The notes under the pieces are model-generated. The model ran no database searches. It saw only the letters and a list, made by a program, of their open reading frames with translations, and was not told the origin of the DNA. From Luteimonas colneyensis (lineage in GTDB: Bacteria > Pseudomonadota > Gammaproteobacteria > Xanthomonadales > Xanthomonadaceae), in contig NZ_JACSQJ010000005.1 of the NCBI RefSeq assembly GCF_014836665.1, positions 8,950 to 72,949 on the forward strand: DNA of 64,000 bases, written 5' to 3'. Within the stretch, counting starts at the first letter, position 1; each line of letters opens with the position of its first letter. The position numbers were made by a program, and so were the translations under genes. Shown here in pieces: positions 23,840 through 32,718 of this stretch.

Positions 23840-25084
23840 ATGCCGCGGCTTTCAAACGCGGCCCGCGTGCTGCTGGCACTGGCCCTGGGCGCCATCGCCG
23901 GCCTGCTGCTGGCCTGGAACGATCCCGCGCTCGGCGCGCGCGCGGCAGACCTGGTGCAGCCCGTCGGGCGCCTCTGGCTCAACGCCCTGCAGATGACCGT
24001 GGTGCCGCTGGTGGCGGCGCTGGTGGTGCTGGGCGTCAACTCCGCCACCGACGCCGCCGCCTCGGGCCGCACCGCGCGGCGGGCGATGGCCGTGTTCGCC
24101 GTGCTGCTGATCGCCTCCGGCGGCTTCACCGCCTTCATGGCCCCGGGCCTGCTGTCGCTGGTACCGCGCGACCAGGCCCTGGTCGACGCGTTCCGGCTCG
24201 CCATCGGCGCCGACGAAACCGTGATCGGCCGCGCGCCCTCCTTCGGCGAATGGATCACCACGGTCATCCCCAGCAACGCGCTCGCGGCCGCGGCCGCCAA
24301 CGCCATGCTGCCGCTGGTGGTGTTCTCGCTGTTCTTCGGCTTCGCCGCCACCCGCATCGACCCCGAGCGCCGCGCGCGCCTGCTCGAGCTGGTGCAGGCC
24401 ATCGCCGACACCATGATCCAGGTCGTGCGCTGGGTGCTGCTGGCGGCACCGCTGGGCGTGTTCGCCCTGGTGCTGGCGGTATGTGCGCGCGTGGGCCTGG
24501 CGGTGCTGGGCGCGCTCGGCTGGTACGTGCTGCTGCTGTGCACGCTGTACGTCATGGTGACCGTGCTGCTGTACGGCGTCGCGCGCCTCGTGGCGAAGGA
24601 GCCGGTGCGCCGCTTCATGGTCGGCATCTTCCCTGCCCAGGTGATCGCGGCCAGCACCCAGTCCTCGCTGGCGTCGCTGCCGGCGATGATCGACTGCGCG
24701 CGCAGCCGCCTCGGCTACCCGCTGCACGTCACCGCGCTGGTGCTGCCGATGGCGGTCTCGCTGTTCCGCATCACCAGCCCGGTCCAGTACATCGGCGTGG
24801 TGAGCTTCATCGCCTGGATGTACGGCCTCGACCTTGGCGGGCTGCAGGTCGGCACCGCCATCGTGCTGTCGGCGCTGATCAGCATGGGTTCGGTCGGCCT
24901 GCCCGGCCAGGTCAGCTTCATGACCAACAACCTGCCGGTGACGCAGGCGATGGGCCTGCCGGTGGAGCCGCTGGGGCTGCTGCTGGCGGTGGACAACATC
25001 CCCGACGTGTTCTCGACCACCGGCAACGTCACCGGCGACCTGACCGCGACCGCCATCGTGAACCGGCTGGAGGGCGGCGCGTAG
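23840..25084 (+). CDS. Dicarboxylate/amino acid:cation symporter (DAACS family)
   Basis: This inner-membrane transporter of the GltP/DctA family has about eight membrane helices plus two re-entrant hairpins. The first hairpin serine motif reads STQSSLASLP, and the later MTNNLP and VDNIPDVFSTTGNVTGD blocks carry the conserved Asn and Asp of the cation and substrate sites. The 414-residue length is normal. ATG 23840 follows a GGGGAGG ribosome site; TTG 23834 is a poorer alternative. As last gene of the murein-peptide operon it probably takes up glutamate, aspartate or a related product. The transported compound is inferred from context. Confidence 0.9.
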   Translation: MPRLSNAARVLLALALGAIAGLLLAWNDPALGARAADLVQPVGRLWLNALQMTVVPLVAALVVLGVNSATDAAASGRTARRAMAVFAVLLIASGGFTAFMAPGLLSLVPRDQALVDAFRLAIGADETVIGRAPSFGEWITTVIPSNALAAAAANAMLPLVVFSLFFGFAATRIDPERRARLLELVQAIADTMIQVVRWVLLAAPLGVFALVLAVCARVGLAVLGALGWYVLLLCTLYVMVTVLLYGVARLVAKEPVRRFMVGIFPAQVIAASTQSSLASLPAMIDCARSRLGYPLHVTALVLPMAVSLFRITSPVQYIGVVSFIAWMYGLDLGGLQVGTAIVLSALISMGSVGLPGQVSFMTNNLPVTQAMGLPVEPLGLLLAVDNIPDVFSTTGNVTGDLTATAIVNRLEGGA

Positions 25085-25102
25085 CCGCCACCGCAGGCGC
25101 GG

Positions 25103-26734
25103 TCAGCGGCTCTTGGAGGCGCGCATCTCGAGCACGCGCGGCGGCGGGGCGAAGGTGTCGGCGCGGGCGTCGGCCCAGAACGAGCGGAACACGGCGTGGC
25201 GCTCGGGCACGTCGCCCAGCAGTTCGCCCGGCTGCAGGAACTGGTAGATGTTGGCCAGCGAGCTCACGTGGTTGCCGGACACCCGGCGCACGATGTGCTC
25301 AGGCCCCAGCTCCGCCGGCGACGACAGCCCCGCCGCGCACAGCAGGTCGCGGAAGCCCAGCATGGTGTTGCGGTGGTAGTGCTCCACCCGCTCGGCCTTG
25401 CCCGCGACGTCGAGGTGGGTCCAGCGCCGCGGATCCTGGGTGGCGATGCCGGTCGGGCAGCGGTCGTTGTGGCAGCTGCGCGCCTGGATGCAGCCCAGCG
25501 AGAACATAAAGGCGCGCCCCGCGTTGCAGAAGTCCGCGCCCATCGCCAGCGTGCGCGCGATATCGAAGCCCGAGGTGATCTTTCCCGCCGCGCCCACCCG
25601 GATCCGGTCGCGCAGGTCCACGCCCACCAGGGTGTTGTGCACCAGCATCAGCGCTTCCTGCAGCGGCACGCCGATGTGGTTGACGAACTCCACCGGCGCC
25701 GCGCCGGTGCCACCCTCGGCACCGTCGACCACGATGAAGTCGGGCAGGATCCCGGTCTCGCGCATGGCCTTGGCCACGCCGAACCATTCCCAGGGATGCC
25801 CGATCGCCAGCTTGAAGCCCACCGGCTTGCCGCCCGCCAGCTCGCGCAGCCCGGCCACGAACTCCAGCAGCCCGATCGGCGACCCGAAGGCCGAATGCTG
25901 CGCCGGCGAGATGCAGTCCACGCCCGCCGCCACCCCGCGCGCCAGCGCGATCTCCGGCGTCACCTTGGCCGCCGGCAGCATGCCGCCGTGTCCGGGCTTG
26001 GCGCCCTGCGACAGCTTGATCTCGACCATCTTCACCTGCGGGTCGGCGGCGTTGTCGGCGAAGCGCGCCGGATCGAAGCGCCCCTCCGCGTCGCGGCAGC
26101 CGAAGTAGCCCGAGCCGATCTCCCACACCAGGTCGCCGCCGTGCTCGCGGTGGTAGCTCGAGATCGAGCCCTCGCCGGTGTCGTGGTAGAACCCGCCGCG
26201 CTTCGCGCCCAGGTTCAGCGCGCGGATCGCGTTCGCCGACAGCGAGCCGAAACTCATCGCCGAGATGTTGAACAGGCTGGCCTCGTAGGGCGCGTTTCCG
26301 CCCTCACCCACCGTGACCCGGAAGTCGTGGTCGGACAGGTGCGTGGGCACCAGCGAATGGTTGATCCACTCGTACTCGTTGCCGTAGACGTCGTGGATCG
26401 TCCCGAACGGCACCGTGTCCTGCATCCGCTTCGCCCGCTGGTACACCAGCGCACGCTGCTCGCGCGAGAACGGCACCTCCTCGGTATCGCGCTCGATGAA
26501 GTACTGCCGGATCTCCGGCCCCACCGACTCCAGCCCGAAGCGGAAGTGCGCCAGCACCGGATACAGCTGGCGCAGCGTGCTGGTCCGCTGGCTTACGTCG
26601 GCCAGGCCCAGCACCGACAGCGCGCCGGCCACGCCCGCCACCCACCACCACCCCGGTGACCATGCCAGCGCCAGCGCGATACTGGCCAGCGTGACGGCGA
26701 TGCAGGCGATCCAGGCGGCGTGGCGATAGGTCAT
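25103..26734 (-). CDS. FMN-binding glutamate synthase-family protein
   Basis: The 543-residue protein begins with two hydrophobic helices (AAWIACIAVTLASIALALAW and WWWVAGVAGALSVLGL). It continues with a complete GltS-type TIM-barrel domain. Typical elements are FNISAMSFGSLSANAIRALN, GGFYHDTGEGSIS, the KPGHGGMLPAAKVTPEIA loop, VVDGAEGGTGAAP and the Fe-S cysteine block GCIQARSCHNDRCPTGIATQ. It lacks the amidotransferase and C-terminal domains of true glutamate synthase, so it is the stand-alone, membrane-anchored archaeal-type form. The substrate is not established. The gene is convergent with the symporter and separated from it by 18 bases. Confidence 0.92.
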   Translation of the reverse strand: MTYRHAAWIACIAVTLASIALALAWSPGWWWVAGVAGALSVLGLADVSQRTSTLRQLYPVLAHFRFGLESVGPEIRQYFIERDTEEVPFSREQRALVYQRAKRMQDTVPFGTIHDVYGNEYEWINHSLVPTHLSDHDFRVTVGEGGNAPYEASLFNISAMSFGSLSANAIRALNLGAKRGGFYHDTGEGSISSYHREHGGDLVWEIGSGYFGCRDAEGRFDPARFADNAADPQVKMVEIKLSQGAKPGHGGMLPAAKVTPEIALARGVAAGVDCISPAQHSAFGSPIGLLEFVAGLRELAGGKPVGFKLAIGHPWEWFGVAKAMRETGILPDFIVVDGAEGGTGAAPVEFVNHIGVPLQEALMLVHNTLVGVDLRDRIRVGAAGKITSGFDIARTLAMGADFCNAGRAFMFSLGCIQARSCHNDRCPTGIATQDPRRWTHLDVAGKAERVEHYHRNTMLGFRDLLCAAGLSSPAELGPEHIVRRVSGNHVSSLANIYQFLQPGELLGDVPERHAVFRSFWADARADTFAPPPRVLEMRASKSR

Positions 26735-26805
26735 CGGCGGTACCGGAGTCGCGCCGGGCTGGCGCCGGGGCATGATCCCACAGCGTGCGTGGCCGCCCGA
26801 CAGTC

Positions 26806-26893
26806 TGGTGCCCGGGGTGGGATTCGAACCCACAAGGCCTTGCGGCCGGAAGATTTTAAGTCCCCTGCGTCTACCTGGTTTCGCCACCCGGGC
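26806..26893 (-). tRNA. tRNA-Leu (UAA), first copy
   Basis: The 88-nucleotide class II tRNA has acceptor GCCCGGG / CCCGGGC, a long variable arm (CGGCCGCAAGGCC) and an encoded CCA. The anticodon loop is CTTAAAA, anticodon TAA. The anticodon stem GGGGA/TCTTC includes two G-U pairs, weaker than in the neighbouring copy, and the D-loop is one base longer. It is separated from the second tRNA-Leu by 93 bases and transcribed from the same strand. Confidence 0.9.
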
Positions 26894-26986
26894 CGATGGC
26901 GCGGCCCGGTGTCCCGGATGCGCACCCGGGTTCAACGCATAAAGGCAGGCGATGCGGCCGCGGCTGAATGCGCGAGGCGCTCGAAA

Positions 26987-27074
26987 TGGTGCCCGGAGCG
27001 GGACTCGAACCCGCAATGGCCGCAAGGCCCAGGGAGTTTAAGTCCCCTGCGTCTACCGATTCCGCCATCCGGGC
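26987..27074 (-). tRNA. tRNA-Leu (UAA), second copy
   Basis: The 88-nucleotide class II tRNA has acceptor GCCCGGA / TCCGGGC, anticodon stem GGGGA/TCCCT, loop CTTAAAC (anticodon TAA), variable arm GGGCCTTGCGGCC and an encoded CCA. Its stems are more canonical than those of the first copy. It lies directly downstream of the wecA-type gene on the same strand, with 36 bases between, and could be part of one transcript. Confidence 0.92.
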
Positions 27075-27110
27075 GGGCTGGACAGTCCGCCATGATGGCG
27101 GATTCCGGCC

Positions 27111-28394
27111 TCAGGCGCTGCGGCGTAAACGCTGGTCGTCGGAATCCTGGCCGCCTTTGCCCTCGGCCTCGGCCCCGGTCGCGGACGGACCGGCCGGATG
27201 CGTACCGTCGCGGGACGGCATGGTGCGTCCCGCGATGCTCGCGGCGGCGACGCCCAAGGCCGCCCGCGGCGGCTCGCCGCCTCCGTCCTGGCGGCCACGG
27301 ATGCGCTCGGGCAGCGGCCCGAACACCGGCAGCGCGCGCAGCGCGCCAAAGAAGCGCAGCGTCGCCGCGCGGTTGCAGCTCAGCGCATACCAGCCCACGC
27401 ACAGGGCGACGAAGGCGGCCAGGATCGCCATGTTCGGCACGTCCAGGCGCATCATCTGTCCGGCCACCGCGCCGGTCGCGAAGCTGAAGACCATCAGCGT
27501 CAATGCCGCCTGGGTCGGGCCGAAGCCGGCGTCCTGCATGAAGTGGTGGATGTGGTCGCGCCCGGCGGAGAACGGCGAGCGGCCTTCGCGCGTGCGGCGC
27601 ACGGTCAGCACCAGGCAGTCCATCACCGGGATCGGGATCAGCCACAGCGCGAGCACGGGGTTCACGGGATGGCCGGAGTTCTGGGTCAGGCGGAACACCA
27701 CCCACGCCACCAGCAGGCCCAGCCAGGCGCTGCCGGCGTTGCCCATGAAGGTCTTCGCGCGCGGCTGCCAGGGGAAGCGCATGTTGTAGAGCAGGAAGGC
27801 GCAGACGGCGCCGGCGATCACCAGCGAGATCCGCGCCAGCGAGGGGTTGCCGGCGTAGACGGCGGCGGCGGCCAGCATCACCAGGCAGGCCGCCACCAGC
27901 GAACCCGCGAGGCCGTCGGCACCGTCGACCATGTTGATCGCGTTGATGATGCCGACGGTGGCGAACACGGTGAACGGCACCGAGATCCAGCCCAGCTCGC
28001 CCATGCCGAACACGCCGCCGAGATTGGCCACGCGCACGCCGGCGCCGTAGATCATGATCAGCGCGGCGACCACCTGGGCGAGCACGCGCCAGTACCAGCG
28101 CAGGTCATGGCGGTCGTCGTACAGGCCCACGCCCACCAGCAGCAGCGAGGCGGCCAGGAACGCGAGCATGGTCGAGGTGGCGTGCGCGGGCAGCAGCGGC
28201 AGCACCACCAGGCAGCCCACGACCATCGCCAGGCCGCCAATGATCGGGGTCGGATGGGCGTGGTCCTTCCGGCCCTGCGGGAAATCGAGGAGGTTCAGGC
28301 GCGGCGCCAGCGGGTGCAGCAGCTTCAGCATGCCCCAGGCGATCACGGCGGCCAGCAGTGCGTAACCCAGCCCGATTTCCAGCACCCAATCCAT
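27111..28394 (-). CDS. wecA: Undecaprenyl-phosphate GlcNAc/GalNAc-1-phosphate transferase
   Basis: This polyprenyl-phosphate sugar-1-phosphate transferase of the MraY/WecA family starts O-antigen or capsule repeat units on undecaprenyl phosphate. The 427-residue protein has about eleven membrane helices. Cytoplasmic-loop motifs are intact: HAHPTPIIGG after helix 1, the metal-binding VGLYDDRHDLRW, NAINMVDGADGLAG, and the C-terminal GRDHIHHFM substrate motif. The start is ATG 28394, just before the first helix. The C-terminal 60 residues are hydrophilic and poorly conserved. It fits with wecB at 39 kb and the polysaccharide cluster from 46.6 kb. The exact sugar is inferred. Confidence 0.92.
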   Translation of the reverse strand: MDWVLEIGLGYALLAAVIAWGMLKLLHPLAPRLNLLDFPQGRKDHAHPTPIIGGLAMVVGCLVVLPLLPAHATSTMLAFLAASLLLVGVGLYDDRHDLRWYWRVLAQVVAALIMIYGAGVRVANLGGVFGMGELGWISVPFTVFATVGIINAINMVDGADGLAGSLVAACLVMLAAAAVYAGNPSLARISLVIAGAVCAFLLYNMRFPWQPRAKTFMGNAGSAWLGLLVAWVVFRLTQNSGHPVNPVLALWLIPIPVMDCLVLTVRRTREGRSPFSAGRDHIHHFMQDAGFGPTQAALTLMVFSFATGAVAGQMMRLDVPNMAILAAFVALCVGWYALSCNRAATLRFFGALRALPVFGPLPERIRGRQDGGGEPPRAALGVAAASIAGRTMPSRDGTHPAGPSATGAEAEGKGGQDSDDQRLRRSA

Positions 28395-28653
28395 CACGAC
28401 TCCATTCGCTGGTCTGCGCTGCCACGGGAGCGCCCGTCCGACCTTGTGCATGCAAGAACCAGGCCAACTCGACGGTGGCCCGGCGCGAAAGGGCATACGA
28501 CGCGGCGGTCGCACGTCCAGCATGCCAGCCCGACGTGGACGACCCGTGACAGGATCGGCGGCAAGGCCTTCATACTACGGCATTGTTGCGCCGCAGCATA
28601 GCCGTCCGGCACCCTGCGCCCGCGGGCGCCACCAAGTGCCCCCCAGCGGCGCT

Positions 28654-29658
28654 TCAGTAGTAGTCGCGGTACCAGCGCACGAAGTTGGCCACGCCCTCTT
28701 CCACCCCCACCACCGGCCGATAGCCGACGTCCGCGACCAGCGCCGAGACGTCGGCCTCTGTGTCGGGCACGTCGCCGGCCTGCAGCGGCAGCAGCTCCAT
28801 CACCGCCTTGCGGCCCAGGCACTGTTCCAGCACCTCGATGTAGCGCAGCAGCTCGACCGGCTGCTCGTTGCCGATGTTGTAGATCCGGTACGGCGCCACG
28901 CCGCTCGAACCCGGATCCGGTGATTCGCCGTTCCACGCCGGATCGGCGGTGGCCGGCCGGTCCAGCGCGCGCACGATGCCTTCGACGATGTCGTCGACGT
29001 AGGTGAAGCTGCGGCGGTGGTGGCCATGGTTGAAGACCTTGATCGGCTCGCCGGCCAGGATCGCCTTCGTGAACAGGAACAGCGCCATGTCCGGGCGACC
29101 CCAGGGCCCGTACACGGTGAAGAAGCGCAGCCCCGTCGACGGCACGCCGTAGAGGTGCGCATACGAGTGCGCCATCATCTCGTTGGCCTTCTTGGTCGCC
29201 GCGTACAGCGTCAGCGGATGCTCGGTGGCCTGGTGCTCGTTGAAGGGCATGGCGCGGTTGGCGCCGTAGACGGAACTGGTGGAGGCGAACACCAGGTGCT
29301 CGACGCCGTGGTGGCGGCAGCCTTCCAGCACGTGCAGCGTGCCGGTGACGTTGCTCGACACGTAGACGTGCGGATTCTCCGCCGCGTAGCGCACGCCCGC
29401 CTGCGCCGCCAGGTGCACGACGCGGTCCGGCCGGTGCGTCGCGAACACCGCCTCCACCGCCGCGCGGTCGGCCAGGTCGGCCTGCACGTGGGTGTAGCCG
29501 GGATGGTCCATGAAGCGCGCCAGCCGCGCCTTCTTCAGGTTGACGTCGTAGTAGTCGTTGAGGCTGTCGAAGCCGATGACCTCGTCCCCGCGCGCCAGCA
29601 GCTTGAGGGCGACATGGCTGCCGATGAAGCCGGCGGTGCCGGTGACGAGGACTTTCAT
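28654..29658 (-). CDS. NAD-dependent epimerase, UDP-glucuronate 4-epimerase type
   Basis: This extended short-chain dehydrogenase has the Rossmann motif [19 protein letters not shown] with the catalytic Ser, and YAATKKANE with the Tyr/Lys pair. The opening [18 protein letters not shown] matches UDP-glucuronate 4-epimerases such as LspL more closely than GalE. The 334-residue length is normal for that group. It would supply UDP-galacturonate, or a related epimer, for surface polysaccharide. It lies 259 bases from wecA on the same strand, and that gap shows no gene. Epimerases of this clan differ in substrate, so UDP-N-acetylhexosamines remain possible. Confidence 0.88.
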   Translation of the reverse strand: MKVLVTGTAGFIGSHVALKLLARGDEVIGFDSLNDYYDVNLKKARLARFMDHPGYTHVQADLADRAAVEAVFATHRPDRVVHLAAQAGVRYAAENPHVYVSSNVTGTLHVLEGCRHHGVEHLVFASTSSVYGANRAMPFNEHQATEHPLTLYAATKKANEMMAHSYAHLYGVPSTGLRFFTVYGPWGRPDMALFLFTKAILAGEPIKVFNHGHHRRSFTYVDDIVEGIVRALDRPATADPAWNGESPDPGSSGVAPYRIYNIGNEQPVELLRYIEVLEQCLGRKAVMELLPLQAGDVPDTEADVSALVADVGYRPVVGVEEGVANFVRWYRDYY

Positions 29659-29702
29659 TGCGTGACTCCCGGAGACAGGGCGGCATGATACCGCCCCTGC
29701 CC

Positions 29703-29742
29703 CGGCGTCACGGCGTCACGGCGTCACGGCCTCACGGCGTCA
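29703..29742. repeat. Tandem 8-bp repeat at a stop codon
   Basis: Five copies of cggcgtca (one with cggcctca) run across the end of the alcohol dehydrogenase gene. On the minus strand the last base triplet of the fourth copy is the TGA stop, and the fifth copy encodes the final codons. Copy-number slippage here would change the 3' untranslated region rather than the protein. Confidence 0.85.
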
Positions 29743-30895
29743 GCACCACCTTGCGGCAGTCGTCCTCGGCGCCGTTGAAGATCTCGTAGCCCTTGGCCGC
29801 GTCGTCGAGCTTCATGCGGTGCGAGATGATCACCTCCGGCGCCAGCCGCCCCTCGCCGATCGCCTCCAGCAGCTCCGGCATGAAACGCTGCACGTGCGTC
29901 TGGCCCATCTTGAACGTCAGGCCCTTGTCGAAGGCGTCGCCGAACAGGAAGCCGTGGATGAAGCCCGCGTACACGCCCGGCACGCTCACCGTGCCGCCGC
30001 GGCGCGTGGCCGCGATCGCCTGGCGGATGGCCTTGCCGCTGGAGCCCTCCAGCTTGAGGTTGGTCAGCACGGTTTCGGTCGCGCTGCCCTTGGCCTCGAA
30101 GCCCACGGCCTCGATCGTGGCGTCCACGCCGCGACCCGCGGTGGCCTCGACGATCGCCTCGGCCGGGTCGTCGACCTCGTCGAAGTTGATCGGGATGATC
30201 CCGTACGTCGCGCGCGCGAACTCCAGCCGGTAGGCGTGCTCGTCGACCATGAAGATGGTTTCCGCGCCGAGCATGCGCGCGCAGGCCGCCGCCATCAGGC
30301 CCACCGGGCCCGCGCCGAAGATCGCCAGCGTCGACCCGGGCTCCACGCCGGCATTGACCACGGCCTGGTAGCCGGTCGGGAGGATGTCGGACAGGAACAG
30401 CACCTGCTCGTCGGACAGCACGTCCGGGATGACCAGCGGGCCGACGTTGGCCTGCGGCACGCGCACCAGTTCGGCCTGTCCGCCGGGCACGCCGCCGTAC
30501 AGGTGGCTGTAGCCGAACAGCGCCGCCGGCGGCTTGATCTGCTTGGCGTTGAGGATCGCGCCGCGGCCGGTGTTGGTGGTCTCGCAGGCCGCGTACTCGC
30601 TGAGCAGGCAGTGGAAGCACTGGCCGCAGGCGATCACGAAGGGGATCACCACCCGGTCGCCGCGCTTCACCCGCGTCACCGCCGGGCCGGCGTCCTCGAC
30701 GATGCCCATGAACTCGTGGCCGAGGATGTCGCCGTCCTCCATCTTCGGGATCTTGCCGCGGTAGATGTGCAGGTCGGAGCCGCAGATCGCGGTGGCGGTG
30801 ACGCGCAGGATGATGTCGTCGGCGGCGACCAGCGCCGGATCCGGAACCGTCTCGACGCGCACGTCCTTCGCGCCCTGGTAGGTCAATGCCCGCAT
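29732..30895 (-). CDS. Zinc-dependent alcohol dehydrogenase (formaldehyde dehydrogenase-like)
   Basis: This medium-chain dehydrogenase has catalytic zinc ligands in [10 protein letters not shown] and GHEFMG. The four structural-zinc cysteines lie in [17 protein letters not shown], and the NAD motif is GAGPVGL. The insertion [21 protein letters not shown] is typical of the glutathione-independent formaldehyde dehydrogenase / FdhA-like branch. The 387-residue length fits. ATG 30895 is preferred because it begins [15 protein letters not shown], the standard start. It stands alone between the epimerase and the MerR-type regulator, all on the minus strand. The true substrate cannot be read from sequence. 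Confidence 0.92.
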   Translation of the reverse strand: MRALTYQGAKDVRVETVPDPALVAADDIILRVTATAICGSDLHIYRGKIPKMEDGDILGHEFMGIVEDAGPAVTRVKRGDRVVIPFVIACGQCFHCLLSEYAACETTNTGRGAILNAKQIKPPAALFGYSHLYGGVPGGQAELVRVPQANVGPLVIPDVLSDEQVLFLSDILPTGYQAVVNAGVEPGSTLAIFGAGPVGLMAAACARMLGAETIFMVDEHAYRLEFARATYGIIPINFDEVDDPAEAIVEATAGRGVDATIEAVGFEAKGSATETVLTNLKLEGSSGKAIRQAIAATRRGGTVSVPGVYAGFIHGFLFGDAFDKGLTFKMGQTHVQRFMPELLEAIGEGRLAPEVIISHRMKLDDAAKGYEIFNGAEDDCRKVVLTP

Positions 30896-30976
30896 GGGGA
30901 GTCTCCTCGCTGCGCCGCGTGCGGCGTGGACGGACGATCCTGCGGACCACCCCGTGAGTCCGGCGTGGCGTGCTGG

Positions 30977-31864
30977 TCAGGCAGCGCGACGGGCGTGCGA
31001 GACGTGGCGGGCGAAGACCTGCGGATCCGTCACCGCGCGCACCCGAGGCAGCGCCAGGGCCTCGCCGAGATAGCGCGCATTGGCGCCGCCCAGCCACACC
31101 GGGATGCCCGGATCGAGCGCGGCGTCGAGCTCGCGCAGCGCGTCCAGCGCCGCGCGCGCCTGGCCCGGATCCACCGAGCTGACAGCGACCGACGCCGCGC
31201 CCAGCCGGTTGGCCACGCGCGCCAGCTCCGGCGCCGGCAGCTCGGTGCCGAGGTACAGCACCGGCTGTCCGAGCTCGTGCAGGTGCAGCGCCGCGCCGAG
31301 CAGGCCGAGTTCATGCGGCTCGCCGCTGAGCGTCGCGAACAGCACGCGCGGGCGTCGCTCGCGCGGATGCTGGTTGAGGATCGACAGCAGCCGCGCGCGC
31401 AGCATGCTGCTGACCAGCCGCTCCTGCGCGATCGCCAGGCGTCCGTCGGCCCAGCGCTGGCCGACTTCGCCCAGCAGCGGCATCACCACGCGCGCGAGCA
31501 GCACCGGCAGCGGCAGCGTGGCGATGGCCACGGAGAGCTCCCGATCGAAGACGTCGACGCGGTAGTCGGCGACCGCGTCCAGCAGCTGCCCGGGCAGTCC
31601 GTCGAGTCCGCCGTAGCCGGCGTTGCGGCGCTCCTCGAGCAGGGCATCGAGCGCGGCGTCGTCAAGCCGTGCGAGGTCGCGGATCGGGTGTCCGCGATCG
31701 GTCAGGCGATGCAGCTTCGCCAGGCGCTCGACCATCGCGGCGTCGTACAGCCGGCGTCCCTGCGCGTCGCGGATCGGCACCACGGCGCCGTGCCGGCGCT
31801 CCCACGCGCGCAGCGTCTCGGGCGTGAGCCCGCTGAGTTCGGCGGCGGCCTTGACCGGGTACAT
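30977..31864 (-). CDS. MerR regulator with B12-binding domain (CarH/LitR-like)
   Basis: Residues 1-70 form a MerR-type winged helix ([24 protein letters not shown]). Residues 85-165 form the helical cap of a cobalamin-binding domain, and 170-295 the Rossmann part. The CarH photoreceptor motifs are partly conserved: W138-x9-E148-Arg149 replaces Trp-x9-Glu-His, so the upper axial His is missing. EPHELG at 182-187 keeps the lower-ligand His (His 184) of the Asp-x-His-xx-Gly motif. It is divergent from fasciclin, DUF378 and photolyase genes, the classic neighbourhood of light-responsive LitR/CarH repressors. ATG 31864 was chosen so that the protein starts at the HTH. Confidence 0.88.
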   Translation of the reverse strand: MYPVKAAAELSGLTPETLRAWERRHGAVVPIRDAQGRRLYDAAMVERLAKLHRLTDRGHPIRDLARLDDAALDALLEERRNAGYGGLDGLPGQLLDAVADYRVDVFDRELSVAIATLPLPVLLARVVMPLLGEVGQRWADGRLAIAQERLVSSMLRARLLSILNQHPRERRPRVLFATLSGEPHELGLLGAALHLHELGQPVLYLGTELPAPELARVANRLGAASVAVSSVDPGQARAALDALRELDAALDPGIPVWLGGANARYLGEALALPRVRAVTDPQVFARHVSHARRAA

Positions 31865-31873
31865 GCCGAGGAC

Positions 31874-31905
31874 TGTACAACCAAAATACAATCATCGCCT
31901 GTACA
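31874..31905. promoter_or_regulatory. Paired TGTACA sites in the LitR-photolyase divergent region
   Basis: Two TGTACA hexamers (31874-31879 and 31900-31905) lie 20 bases apart in the 100-base gap between the CarH/LitR-like gene and the fasciclin gene. A related AATACA lies between them at 31885. TGTACA is self-complementary and resembles half-sites reported for LitR-type regulators. The spacing does not exactly match any consensus I can state with certainty. Confidence 0.5.
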
Positions 31906-31964
31906 CACATCTAACCGCCGTGGCGGGAGACTGGCGCCGTCACCCACACCCCAAGGACATCGCC

Positions 31965-32489
31965 ATGCACGCCCCGTCCCGCCTCCGCCTCCTCGCCGCC
32001 GCGCTGGCCATCGGCCTCGCCGCGCCCCTGGCCCACGCCGCCCCGTCCGGCGACGCCGCCGCCAGCAAGCCTGCACAGGCCAAGGCCGACATCGTCGACA
32101 CCGCCGTGGCCGCCGGCCAGTTCGGAACCCTCGCCGCCGCCCTGAAGGCCGCCGGCCTGGTCGACACCCTGAAGGGCCCCGGTCCGTTCACCGTGTTCGC
32201 ACCCACCGACGCCGCCTTCGCCGCGCTGCCGGCCGGCACCGTCGAGTCGCTGCTGAAGCCGGAAAACCGCGAGCAGCTCACCGCGATCCTCACCTACCAC
32301 GTCGTCCCCGGCCGCTACCCTGCCGCCCGCGTCGCCGGCATCGACAGCGCCGCCACCGTCAACGGCGGCACGATCGACATCAAGGCCGACGGCGGCACCG
32401 TGATGGTCGACGAGGCCCGCGTCATCCAGGCCGACGTCACCGCCACCAACGGCGTCATCCACGTCATCGACAAGGTGCTCATGCCATGA
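31965..32489 (+). CDS. Secreted fasciclin-domain protein
   Basis: The 174-residue protein has a signal peptide ([18 protein letters not shown]). One full FAS1/fasciclin domain follows: [20 protein letters not shown], the H1 block [17 protein letters not shown], the YHVVPG motif and the H2 block [12 protein letters not shown]. Secreted single-domain fasciclins are thought to act in adhesion or envelope stress. It opens an operon with DUF378 and photolyase, divergent from the light-type regulator. The stop overlaps the next start (ATGCCATGA). Confidence 0.94.
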   Translation: MHAPSRLRLLAAALAIGLAAPLAHAAPSGDAAASKPAQAKADIVDTAVAAGQFGTLAAALKAAGLVDTLKGPGPFTVFAPTDAAFAALPAGTVESLLKPENREQLTAILTYHVVPGRYPAARVAGIDSAATVNGGTIDIKADGGTVMVDEARVIQADVTATNGVIHVIDKVLMP

Positions 32490-32713
32490 AAGCCATCAAC
32501 CTCATCACCCTGGTCCTCGTGATCGTGGGCGGCATCAACTGGGGCCTGGTCGGCCTCGCCCAGTTCGACCTGGTGGCGGCGATCTTCGGCGGCCAGGACG
32601 CCCTGCTCGCCCGCGTGGTCTACGTGCTGGTCGGCCTGTCCGCACTCTGGCAGATCGTGCCGCTGCTGCAGGCCGGCAGTGCCGGACAGGTGCGGGCGGA
32701 GGCTCGTCGCTGA
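32486..32713 (+). CDS. DUF378 family small membrane protein
   Basis: The 75-residue protein begins [23 protein letters not shown] and contains two membrane helices joined by a short loop; the INWGLVG motif is diagnostic of DUF378. Its start codon overlaps the fasciclin stop (ATGA), and the photolyase start follows 5 bases after its stop. The function is unknown. Its position suggests a role in the same light- or stress-induced envelope response. Confidence 0.93.
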   Translation: MKAINLITLVLVIVGGINWGLVGLAQFDLVAAIFGGQDALLARVVYVLVGLSALWQIVPLLQAGSAGQVRAEARR

Positions 32714-32718
32714 TCCAC

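Noticed and set aside
29819-32713. Plus-strand frame of 964 codons opposite the alcohol dehydrogenase and MerR genes
   Set aside because: Only its last 75 codons (the DUF378 protein) are a real gene. The rest is antisense to two well-recognised minus-strand genes.
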